DNA of 64,000 nt. Origin: Mycobacterium sp. GTDB lineage: Bacteria > Actinomycetota > Actinomycetes > Mycobacteriales > Mycobacteriaceae. The stretch spans positions 1-64,000 of the forward strand of contig JAOPWC010000073.1 in NCBI GenBank assembly GCA_025965895.1. Direction: 5' to 3'. The notes below the pieces were generated by a model. That model had not been told where the DNA came from. It was given only the letters and a program-made list of their open reading frames with translations, and did no database searches. A program made the position numbers and the translations under genes. Positions 43,067 through 50,187 of this stretch are shown here, one piece after another; within the stretch, counting starts at the first letter, position 1; each line of letters starts with the position of its first letter.

Positions 43067-43756
43067 GTGGCCATTGATGCGCCCCCGTTGGGGGAATGGG
43101 TGGGAAGCTTCCGTTTTTTCATCGCCGACCAGCGCTGGGAGTGGTCAGACGAGGTAGCTCAGATACACGGCTACGAGCCGAGCACGATCGTTCCGACGAC
43201 CGAGCTGGTTTTGTCGCACCAGCATTCCGACGACAAACCCGCGGTCTCGGCGCTCATCGACAACATGGTCCGCTACGCGCAGCCGTTCAGCAGCCGCCAC
43301 CGCATCGTCGACAGCCACGGGCGGATCCATGTTGTCGTCATGGTCGGCGATCGACTGCTGGACGGCGCCGGCGAGGTTATCGGCACGGGTGGCTTCTACA
43401 TCGACATCACCGATGCCCACGAACGCGATGTTCACCACCGGCTGACCGGGGCAGTCAAGGAACTCGCGGCGCGGCGCGCTGTCATCGAGCAGGCCAGAGG
43501 CATTCTGATGTTGGTCTACAACCTGCCGGCCGAGCCCGCCTTGCATGTACTGCGGTGGCGCGCGCAGCAAACCGACACACCGCTGCGCGACTGGTGCGAG
43601 GACTTCATGCGCGACGTCACTGCCCGGGACATTGCGCCAGATTCACTCCGCCGCGAGGTCGATCACGTGCTGCTCACTGCCCGGCCACACCACAAGTCCA
43701 GCGCACGCGTTCGTGACGCCGAGACGATGCGCCAGACCGGGCAGCGGCGACATTGA
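43067..43756 (+). CDS. PAS and ANTAR domain RNA-binding regulator
   Basis: 229 residues, GTG start. Residues 10-115 form a PAS domain (FRFFIADQRWEWSDEVAQIHG, then the PAS core with VVVMVGDRLLDGAGEVIGTG). Residues 128-190 form an ANTAR domain (LAARRAVIEQARGILMLVYN, then AEPALHVLRWRAQQTDTPLR). ANTAR proteins bind two-hairpin RNA antiterminators; the PAS domain probably senses a small molecule or redox state. This architecture is abundant in mycobacteria. The gene precedes the cyd locus, but no paired hairpin target was confirmed nearby. Confidence 0.9.
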   Translation: MAIDAPPLGEWVGSFRFFIADQRWEWSDEVAQIHGYEPSTIVPTTELVLSHQHSDDKPAVSALIDNMVRYAQPFSSRHRIVDSHGRIHVVVMVGDRLLDGAGEVIGTGGFYIDITDAHERDVHHRLTGAVKELAARRAVIEQARGILMLVYNLPAEPALHVLRWRAQQTDTPLRDWCEDFMRDVTARDIAPDSLRREVDHVLLTARPHHKSSARVRDAETMRQTGQRRH

Positions 43757-43878
43757 ACACCCGATAAGATCAGAACCCGGCCGGATGTCCCGGAATCCGG
43801 TGCAGCGGCATCCCGTCGAAGTCGGATCGCACTTTGCGCGGCCGGATCTGCGCCGGCGGCATCGTCCGTGGTGATCAG

Positions 43879-44312
43879 GTGGCGCTGCGTTTGGCGCAGC
43901 GGTGGGCGAAGGTGGCCGGGGTGTTGTTCGCGATCGGTGCCGTGTCCGGCAGCGTGCTCGGCGTTGAGATGGGGTTGCTGTGGCCAGGCCTGATGGGCCG
44001 GTTCGGCGACCTGCTGGGGCTGCCGTTTTTTCTCGGCGTGATCTTCCTGGGGACCTACCCTATCGTTGGTTTCTTCGGCTGTCCGTGGTGGCCGGGCCGC
44101 TGGCTTGCCTGGCGCTCGAGTTCGGTTGGACCGCGACGGAACTGGGCCGCCAGCCCTGGACTGTCTGACAGCTGTTGCGCACCCGCGAAGCGGCAAGCAT
44201 GAACCCCGGCCTGTGGTGGAGCTACGCCGGGCAGGAGAATCTGCCCAGCCCGTACGGACCGGCCGATCTGGCAGGCGCCGCGACTGGCGGCCGGGAGGAG
44301 ACGGGACGATGA
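43879..44312 (+). pseudogene. cydA: cydA (cytochrome bd subunit I) remnant with internal deletion
   Basis: Two fragments of a CydA remain. From GTG 43879 one frame reads LAQRWAKVAGVLFAIGAVSG and LGLLWPGLMGRFGD-like sequence up to IFLGTYP. From about 44061 another frame reads RWFLRLSVVAGPLACLALEF and GWTATELGRQPWTV, hits a stop at 44166-44168, and continues with QLLRTREAASMNPGLWW to 44312. They correspond to an early transmembrane region and the C-terminal part of CydA; roughly 250-300 residues between them, and the N-terminus with the heme b595 ligand, are gone. The last stop overlaps cydB as ATGA. It cannot encode a functional subunit I. Confidence 0.8.
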
Positions 44313-45310
44313 CGCTGGCTGCCGTGGTCGCCGCCGCGATGTTCGTCGGCGTCGTCGCGTACGCGCTCTTCGGTGGCGCCGACTTCGGCTCAGGTTTCTA
44401 CGACTTGACCGCGGGGCGCGGTGGGCACGCCGGTGAGGTCCGCGCCTTGATCGATCAAAGCATCGGGCCGGTCTGGGAGGCGAACCACGTGTGGCTGATC
44501 TACGTCCTGGTGATGTGGTGGACCGCGTTCCCGAGGGCGTTTGCCGCCACGATGACCACCGTGTACATCCCACTGTTCCTTGCGCTGGCCGGAATCGTGT
44601 TGCGGGGGGCCGGTTTCGCGTTCCGCAAGTACGCCGCGACGTTCCGCCAGGCACGGTTGTTCGGCGCGATCTTCGCCGGATCGTCGTTGATCACGCCGTT
44701 CTTTCTGGGCACGGTCGCCGGCGCGATAGCGTCGGGACGGGTGCCGGCCGGGGGCTACGGGAACGGGGTGAGCTCGTGGGTCAATCCCACGTCGATCGTC
44801 GGCGGTGCGCTCGCGGTGGCGACCTGCGTCTTCTTGGCGGGAGTGTTCCTCACCGCCGACGCCCACCGCGCAGGCCTCGATCGCCTCGCCGAGCGACTGC
44901 GGGCCCGTGCTCTGGTGGTCGGGGTTGTCACCGGGGTGATCGTGTTCGCCGGCCTGTATCCGATCTGGCACGACGCCCCGACGCTCAGCCACGGTCTGCG
45001 AACGACTGCCGCCCCGCTGCTCGTTGTGGCCGCGCTGGCCGGGGTTGCCGCTCTGATCCTGCTGTTTCGCCGACGATTTGAGATGGCCCGGATCCCGGCT
45101 GCCGGTGCGGTCGCAGCCGTGGTGGTGGGCTGGGGGGTCGCTCAGTATCCGTGGATTCTCGTGAACCAACTGACCATCAACGATGCGGCCGGCGCCAAGG
45201 CTACGCTCGCCGCGTTGCTGGTCGTCGTCGGGCTCGCCGTGGTGATCGTCCTGCCGGCATTGGCCTACCTCTTCTGGTTGACGCAGACCGAATTGTGGTC
45301 CCGTCACTGA
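44309..45310 (+). CDS. cydB: Cytochrome bd ubiquinol oxidase subunit II
   Basis: 333 residues, about eight or nine hydrophobic helices. CydB features include an N-terminal FVGVVAYALFGGADFGSG, then PVWEANHVWLIYVLVMWWTA near 56-75 and RGAGFAFRKYAATFR near 99. In intact bd oxidases CydB supports the heme-bearing CydA, and the complex reduces O2 with quinol electrons at high affinity. GGGAGGAG lies 8 bases before the ATG. The upstream cydA is destroyed and no cydDC follows, so this intact-looking subunit either pairs with a CydA encoded elsewhere or is on its way to decay. Confidence 0.9.
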   Translation: MTLAAVVAAAMFVGVVAYALFGGADFGSGFYDLTAGRGGHAGEVRALIDQSIGPVWEANHVWLIYVLVMWWTAFPRAFAATMTTVYIPLFLALAGIVLRGAGFAFRKYAATFRQARLFGAIFAGSSLITPFFLGTVAGAIASGRVPAGGYGNGVSSWVNPTSIVGGALAVATCVFLAGVFLTADAHRAGLDRLAERLRARALVVGVVTGVIVFAGLYPIWHDAPTLSHGLRTTAAPLLVVAALAGVAALILLFRRRFEMARIPAAGAVAAVVVGWGVAQYPWILVNQLTINDAAGAKATLAALLVVVGLAVVIVLPALAYLFWLTQTELWSRH

Positions 45311-45351
45311 CCACGTTTCTGGATCGGCGTGCCATATGTCACAATGCGCCT

Positions 45352-46185
45352 ATGGGGGCCTTCAGCGCTGTCATGGGATGGGCCCGGCACCAAGTCGCCT
45401 CGCGGGTTCCGAAGGCCGACTTTGACCAGCGCGATCCTGACTACATCCGCGACCAGCTGCCGGGCACCTGGCTGCTCGCGTCGCTGTATTTCCGGGCCGA
45501 CGTACGACACCTGGACCGGATTCCCGCCGAGGGGCCGGTGCTGCTGGTCGGCAACCACAGCGGCGGAAACGTGCCACCCGACACGTTCGTCTTCACGCTG
45601 GCGTTCTGCTCCTACTTCGGGGTCGAACGCCCCTTCTACCAACTCGCGCACAACCTCGTCGTCTCGGCGCCGCCGCTGGGCTGGCTGCGCAAGTTCGGCA
45701 CCGTGGCCGCCAGCCACGAAACCGCGCGGCTGGCATTGGAGTCCGGTGCGGCACTGCTGGTTTATCCCGGTGGCGACTACGAGGTGTTTCGGCCGTCCTG
45801 GGAGCGCAACAAGGTCGACTTCGGCGGCCGCACGGGTTACGTGCGGTTGGCGCGGGAGGCCGGGGTGCCGATCGTGCCCGTCTCCAGCGTCGGCGGCCAG
45901 GAGACGGCATTGTTCCTCGACCGCGGGCAGTGGCTGGCCAAGCTGCTGAGGGTCGACAAGCTGCTTCGGCTCAAGAGTGTTCCGATCTCGCTGGCTTTGC
46001 CCTGGGGCCTGAACATCAGCGACCTCGCCGGGCATATTCCGCTGCCGGCCAAGATCACGATCGAGGTGCAGGATCCCATCGAAGTGGACGGCGACGATCA
46101 GGCAGTGCACGACAAAGTCATGGCCAGCCTGCAGGCCGGCGTCGACCGGCTCGCCGCCGAACGTCGGTTCCCGGTGATCGGCTGA
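45352..46185 (+). CDS. Lysophospholipid acyltransferase family protein
   Basis: 277 residues. The acyltransferase fold is shown by PVLLVGNHSGGNVPPDTFVF near 63-82 (with the catalytic-type histidine), GTVAASHETARLALESG near 117-133, YPGGDYEVFRPSW near 138-150, and PIVPVSSVGGQE near 175. It belongs to the PlsC-like group common in mycobacteria, which acylates lysophospholipids, diacylglycerol or related lipids at the membrane. ATG 45352 is chosen because the upstream frame overlaps cydB. It is coupled to the following SRPBCC gene by a one-base stop/start overlap. Confidence 0.88.
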   Translation: MGAFSAVMGWARHQVASRVPKADFDQRDPDYIRDQLPGTWLLASLYFRADVRHLDRIPAEGPVLLVGNHSGGNVPPDTFVFTLAFCSYFGVERPFYQLAHNLVVSAPPLGWLRKFGTVAASHETARLALESGAALLVYPGGDYEVFRPSWERNKVDFGGRTGYVRLAREAGVPIVPVSSVGGQETALFLDRGQWLAKLLRVDKLLRLKSVPISLALPWGLNISDLAGHIPLPAKITIEVQDPIEVDGDDQAVHDKVMASLQAGVDRLAAERRFPVIG

Positions 46186-46619
46186 TGCGCGTCGAACGCG
46201 ACTGCGTGATCAACGCCGATCGCGACGCGGCGTGGAAGGTGGTCAGCGACCCCGACTGCTACCCGTCGTTCATGAGCAACCTTGAGCGGTGGGAAGCCGC
46301 GAGCGAACGGCCGCCCGGAGTCGGAGCCCGCTACACCGTGCACTGGAAGATCGGCTCGGTGCCAGTCGGCGGCCTCGTCGAGGTTGTCGAATTCGACGAG
46401 TCGCGCGACCTGGCCTGGATCGGGATCACCGGGGTGAACCTGCGCGGCCGGATCCGGCTGCGCGACGCAGGTGAGGGCGGGACCAAGGTGACGTTCCGGC
46501 TGTCCTATCAGGCGCCCGGCGGGATCTTGGGGTACATCGCGGACCGGATCGCCGTGCGGCAGGTCGGCCGGACGCTGGCCGACACGCTGAAACGCCTCAA
46601 GGCGTTGGTGGAGTCGTAG
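46185..46619 (+). CDS. SRPBCC family protein (polyketide cyclase/dehydrase-like)
   Basis: 144 residues. The START-like pattern is visible: VERDCVINADRDAAWKVVSD near 3-22, CYPSFMSNLERWEAASE, strands VHWKIGSVPVGGLVEVVEF and GTKVTFRLSYQAPGG, and a C-terminal helix GRTLADTLKRLKALVES. Members bind hydrophobic ligands or lipids. The ATG overlaps the acyltransferase stop, and the pair recurs in mycobacteria, so a role in lipid handling with that enzyme is likely. No catalytic site is evident. Confidence 0.85.
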   Translation: MRVERDCVINADRDAAWKVVSDPDCYPSFMSNLERWEAASERPPGVGARYTVHWKIGSVPVGGLVEVVEFDESRDLAWIGITGVNLRGRIRLRDAGEGGTKVTFRLSYQAPGGILGYIADRIAVRQVGRTLADTLKRLKALVES

Positions 46620-46780
46620 CGCAGTCGTGCCGGACGGACAGGGCGTGCCCGTCGCCGCTCGCACGGAGTGGAGCCATCGCCCAGCCGCGAATCCCTTTGC
46701 GACGCAATCCCCAATGCGAATGATTGGTGTCGCGAGCACGTCAGCAACGAGGCCTTCGCCCTGCAGCCCGTGCACGTCGC

Positions 46781-46805
46781 GGTTTGGTTGTCAGAGAGCT
46801 GGGTA
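46781..46805 (+). promoter_or_regulatory. SigF-type promoter upstream of chaB
   Basis: GGTTT (46781-46785), a 15-base spacer, and GGGTA (46801-46805) match the mycobacterial SigF consensus GTTT-N15-17-GGGTA. It lies 40 bases before the chaB start. SigF controls stationary-phase and stress genes in mycobacteria. Confidence 0.7.
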
Positions 46806-46844
46806 AACCGGACCGAGCGCGAGAATAACGAAGGAGCTCGAGGG

Positions 46845-47264
46845 ATGCCGAAGACAACCAAAACCGGCGCGGCGAAAAAGAGCGAACTGCCCAGCACCCT
46901 GAAGAAATCGGACGCAAAGGCACAGCGCACGTTCGCCAAGGCTCACGATGCGGCCGTGCAGGAATACGGCGAGGGCGAGCGCGCGCACCGGGTGGCCTAC
47001 AGCGCGCTGAAGCACAGCTATGAAAAGGTTGGCGATCATTGGGAGCCGAAGAGCAAGAAAGGGCCGTCCGATCAGCGAGCCCGCAGCGGCGGCCCGAACG
47101 CCAGGGGGGAGTCGGCCGAGGGCGTCGACGCCAATGCGACGAAGAAGCACCTCGTGGACGTCGCCCGTCGGCTGGACATCGCCCGCCGCTCGTCGATGAG
47201 CAAGGGCGAACTCGTGTCGGCGATCGAGAAAGCCAATCGGCGCGAAACCGCCCGCAATCGCTAA
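46845..47264 (+). CDS. ChaB family protein with C-terminal SAP/Rho-N-like domain
   Basis: 139 residues, basic. AAGGAG 8 bases before the ATG fixes the start. The first 75 residues match ChaB (ELPSTLKKSDAKAQRTFAKA, then YGEGERAHRVAYSALKHSYE and GDHWEPKSKKGPSD). The last 40 form a small helical domain (TKKHLVDVARRLDIARRSSM, then SKGELVSAIEKANRR) like Rho N-terminal/SAP motifs that bind nucleic acids. The N-terminal lysine/alanine stretch may add DNA affinity. The SigF-type promoter suggests induction in stationary phase or stress. It may be a nucleoid- or RNA-binding stress protein. Confidence 0.88.
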   Translation: MPKTTKTGAAKKSELPSTLKKSDAKAQRTFAKAHDAAVQEYGEGERAHRVAYSALKHSYEKVGDHWEPKSKKGPSDQRARSGGPNARGESAEGVDANATKKHLVDVARRLDIARRSSMSKGELVSAIEKANRRETARNR

Positions 47265-48550
47265 CCCGGTGCCCGGTTCGCCGACTCCGCCTGAGCGGGC
47301 TCGAACCCTTCCAGCAGATTGCGCCACTGCTCTGGCGTCATCGCCCGGCGGGCCTTGCGCCGGGTGATCACGATGCCGGTCACGGCCAGCGCCCAGATCG
47401 CGTACTGCACCGTCCATGCGAGACGGAACGCTTCGAACGAGAAGCCACCGGCCGCGCCGATGATCGCGCCCACCGACTGCATCACCACGAGTGAGGCGAC
47501 GAAGCCGCCCATGTTCACCATGCCCTGAGCGGTGCCCAGGGTGGCCCCGGGGTTGAACGTGCGCGCGAAATCGAATCCGACCATCGAGCCGGGACCGCCG
47601 ACCGATATCACCACGACGAGCAATGCGAGCAGCCACAATGGCGCGCGGATGGGCAGGGCCAGGACAACCGTCCAGATCAGTGCGTTGCTGGCGATGATGA
47701 TCAGCACCATCCGCGACCTTCGCGTCGGATAGCGGGCGGTGAGCAACCCGATGACGATGCCCGCGAGGATCGCGGTGACCACTGAGACCGACAGCAGCAC
47801 ACCCGCCGCTCGGACCGAAACACCTTGTGCGGCAGTCAGATAAGGCACGCCCCACATCAAGGCGAACACCGTCACCGGGAACTGGGTGCCCATGTGGGTG
47901 AAGAACCCCAGTCGCGTGCCCGGCCGCAGCCAGACCGCCCGCACGCCCGCTAACGTGGCCCGCACGGTTGCCTTCTCGTCTTTGACCGCCGCGCCTTGCG
48001 GTGTGTCGTACACGAGCGCGAGTGTCAGCGCGGACGACATCAGGCCGAGCGCCGCCACCCAGGTGTAGGCGACGGTCCAGCCGGAGCCCAGCAGCAGGGC
48101 GAGGAACGGGATCGCCGAGGCGACCTGGCCAAGCTGGCCGCAAATGCCGGTGAGCTGAGTGACCAGCGGCACTTGCTTGGGCCGGAACCAGTGCGGCACC
48201 AACCGCAGGACGGAAATGAACGTCACCGCGTCACCGAGACCGACGACCGCACGGGCACCGATCGCAATCGGTAACGACGTGGTGAGCGCCAGCATGAGCT
48301 GTCCCGCCGACATGACCAGTGCGCCCGACACGATCAGCGTCTTGGACCCGAGCTTGTCGAGGAGCACGCCGGCCGGCACCTGAGCGGCCGCGTAGACGAT
48401 GACCTGCAGCACCACGAACGACGACAGCACGCCGGGACTGGCCGTGAATCGATGTGCCGCCTGCAGACCCGACACGCCGAACGTGGTGCGGTCGAGAACG
48501 GCGACGATGTAGGCGAACAGTCCGGTGGACCAGACGATCCAGGGACGCAC
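47261..48550 (-). CDS. MFS transporter
   Basis: 429 residues, twelve predicted helices, with the loop 2-3 motif GVLLDKLGSKTLI near 62-74 and WFRPKQVPLVTQLTG near 121. It resembles nitrate/sugar-phosphate-type antiporters of the ACS/OPA groups, but the substrate is unknown. It starts at a GTG. It is the last gene of the leftward unit 50155-47261, which begins at a KstR-type operator, so it might move a sterol-derived metabolite. Its stop overlaps the convergent chaB stop. Confidence 0.88.
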   Translation of the reverse strand: MRPWIVWSTGLFAYIVAVLDRTTFGVSGLQAAHRFTASPGVLSSFVVLQVIVYAAAQVPAGVLLDKLGSKTLIVSGALVMSAGQLMLALTTSLPIAIGARAVVGLGDAVTFISVLRLVPHWFRPKQVPLVTQLTGICGQLGQVASAIPFLALLLGSGWTVAYTWVAALGLMSSALTLALVYDTPQGAAVKDEKATVRATLAGVRAVWLRPGTRLGFFTHMGTQFPVTVFALMWGVPYLTAAQGVSVRAAGVLLSVSVVTAILAGIVIGLLTARYPTRRSRMVLIIIASNALIWTVVLALPIRAPLWLLALLVVVISVGGPGSMVGFDFARTFNPGATLGTAQGMVNMGGFVASLVVMQSVGAIIGAAGGFSFEAFRLAWTVQYAIWALAVTGIVITRRKARRAMTPEQWRNLLEGFEPAQAESANRAPG

Positions 48551-48575
48551 CGTGTCCGCCTTTCGTCGTCCGGCG

Positions 48576-49028
48576 CTAACCCGGTCGCAGCCGACGCACC
48601 GGCCGGGTCTCGATCGCGTTGATGGTCAGTGCGCGTCGGGAGAATAGCCAATTCCGGCCGGCTCGAACGTACTCATCGTCGTACCTCAGGTGCCACACCA
48701 GATCGGTGATCCGTTGCTCGTCCCGGGCCCAGTGGTGTGCCACACAGGTGATCCGGCCCCGCGCCAGGTCCGGCCCCGACGCGGTGTACACCTCACCGAC
48801 GACGGCGTGCTCCGTGCGGTCAACGGCCGCGACGGCGGCAACCGCGTCGCGAATTGCGCGGCTGCCGAGGTGGTGCACGACCGGCTCGAGGGATCGCGGC
48901 GGATCGGGCACGACGAGTTCCGCGCCGTCGGCGAACAGGGACACGACGTCGCCGACGCGGCGGTCGTCCACAAGGGCGGCATATCGGTGCACCAGGTCGG
49001 CCAGTGCGAGGCGGTCGGGGAGTGTCAT
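48576..49028 (-). CDS. SnoaL-like/NTF2-like protein
   Basis: 150 residues from ATG 49028, which overlaps the upstream LLM gene stop as ATGA; an ATG nine codons upstream is less likely. The pattern is that of the SnoaL_4 group: LALADLVHRYAALVDDRRVG near 6-25, FADGAELVVPDPP, HHLGSRAIRDAVAAV, and strands ending with NWLFSRRALTINAIETRPVR. Relatives include scytalone dehydratase-like and steroid isomerase-like proteins and ring-hydroxylating dioxygenase beta-like folds. Its place in an operon behind a KstR-type site suggests a steroid-like ligand. Confidence 0.83.
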   Translation of the reverse strand: MTLPDRLALADLVHRYAALVDDRRVGDVVSLFADGAELVVPDPPRSLEPVVHHLGSRAIRDAVAAVAAVDRTEHAVVGEVYTASGPDLARGRITCVAHHWARDEQRITDLVWHLRYDDEYVRAGRNWLFSRRALTINAIETRPVRRLRPG

Positions 49029-49906
49029 GTCGGTAGCGACAGGCGCTCTGAGCACGCGGACAGGGCGTCCATGGCAGCGCCGAGGTCAGCGGTTGCGGGC
49101 ATCGCCAGCACGATGCGGTGGGCTCCGAGCTCGGAGAGCTTGGCGGCCCGGTCGGCGTCGATCTTGGTGACGAGGTGACCAAGCGAGAGTTCGAGAGCCG
49201 ACGGGTCGCGGCCCGCTTGGTTCGCTGCGTTACGCATGTCGGCGAGCAGCGATTGCAGTTGGGAGCCGGCGACGCCGAGCGGCTGAAAGCCGTCACCGAG
49301 CCGCCCGGCCCGCCGGGCGGAGGCTCGGCTGTGCCCGCCGACGTGAATCGGCAACCGCGCGCCCTGCGCGGGCTTGGGGTAGCACGCGGCGTTCTCGAAG
49401 CCGAAGAACTCACCGCGGTAGTTGACCCCGGCCGGCTCGTCGGCCCACAGCGCGCGCATGATCTCGAGTTGCTCGTCGGCGCGCCGACCCCGGCTGCTGA
49501 ACGCGGCGCCGCACGCCTCGACCTCCTCTTTCATCCAGCCGACGCCGACGCACAACCGCAGTCGTCCGTGGGAGAGCGCATCGATCGTCGCCGCCCGCTT
49601 GGCCAGCACGACCGGGTGATGGTTGGGCAGCACCAGCACACCGGTCGCCAGTCCGAGGCTGTTGGTGTGGGCCGCCAGGAATGCGAGCAGGTCCAACGGA
49701 TCCGGTACTGGGCACTCGGCTGACAGCCCGACGCGGCCCGACGGGTCGTAGGGATAGACGCTGGTGTAGCGCGTCATCAGAACGGTGTGCTCGACGGCGA
49801 TGATCGACTCGAAGCCGCACGCCTCGACATGTCGCGCGAACGCCACCATCCATTCAGGGTCAGCCGTGACCCCGGCGGCGACCGGTGCGACGACGCCATA
49901 CTTCAT
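49025..49906 (-). CDS. LLM class F420-dependent oxidoreductase
   Basis: 293 residues, luciferase-like TIM barrel. It has FARHVEACGFESIIAVEHTV near 23-42, SLGLATGVLVLPNHHPVVLA near 83-102, then LSHGRLRLCVGVGWMKEE near 112-129, the pattern of the TIGR03619 F420-dependent family. It should transfer a hydride between F420 and an alcohol/ketone-type substrate. GAAGG lies 7 bases before the ATG. It is coupled to the downstream NTF2-like gene, and the upstream SDR remnant ends 15 bases before it. Confidence 0.9.
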   Translation of the reverse strand: MKYGVVAPVAAGVTADPEWMVAFARHVEACGFESIIAVEHTVLMTRYTSVYPYDPSGRVGLSAECPVPDPLDLLAFLAAHTNSLGLATGVLVLPNHHPVVLAKRAATIDALSHGRLRLCVGVGWMKEEVEACGAAFSSRGRRADEQLEIMRALWADEPAGVNYRGEFFGFENAACYPKPAQGARLPIHVGGHSRASARRAGRLGDGFQPLGVAGSQLQSLLADMRNAANQAGRDPSALELSLGHLVTKIDADRAAKLSELGAHRIVLAMPATADLGAAMDALSACSERLSLPT

Positions 49907-49921
49907 CTGAAAGCCTTCATG

Positions 49922-50155
49922 TCATATCACGCTGCAGCCGCCGTCGACGATCAGCGCCGAACCGGTGATGTACGAGGCGTTTTCGGTGCACAGGAACGCG
50001 ATCGCCGCCGCGATTTCGTCCGGCGTGCCGAAGCGGCCCATCGGAATGTGGTCGAGCTGTTGCTGTTTGATCTCAGGGATCGCATTCATCGGCGCCGTCA
50101 TCGGAGGGTTCGGGGCAACCAGATCGTCGATCATCAAGGCGGTGTCGGACGTCAC
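49922..50155 (-). pseudogene. SDR C-terminal remnant fused to a foreign start
   Basis: A 77-codon frame starts at GTG 50155, ten bases after the KstR-type palindrome. Its last 50 residues are an SDR C-terminus ([20 protein letters not shown], then [20 protein letters not shown] and the VDGG signature). The Rossmann motif and the YxxxK catalytic site are missing, and the first 25 residues do not resemble an SDR. It looks like an internal deletion that joined the promoter end to the 3' end of an SDR gene. It could still be translated but cannot be an active dehydrogenase. Confidence 0.7.
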
Positions 50156-50164
50156 CGTGGAAAA

Positions 50165-50180
50165 CTAGAACCTGTTCTAG
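50165..50180. promoter_or_regulatory. KstR-type operator
   Basis: CTAGAACCTGTTCTAG is palindromic except for the central CT and contains TAGAACCTGTTCTA, an exact match to the KstR consensus TNNAACNNGTTNNA. KstR is the TetR-type repressor of sterol catabolism in mycobacteria. It stands ten bases before the leftward unit (SDR remnant, LLM, NTF2-like, MFS). Confidence 0.7.
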
Positions 50181-50187
50181 CAACTGG

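Noticed and set aside
43545-43874. Plus-strand frame overlapping the end of the ANTAR gene
   Set aside because: Out-of-frame shadow of the ANTAR domain with no ribosome binding site; not an upstream part of cydA.
46791-48143. 450-codon minus-strand frame overlapping the MFS and chaB genes
   Set aside because: Composition is Arg/Gly/His-rich, typical of an out-of-frame reading of a GC-rich transporter gene.
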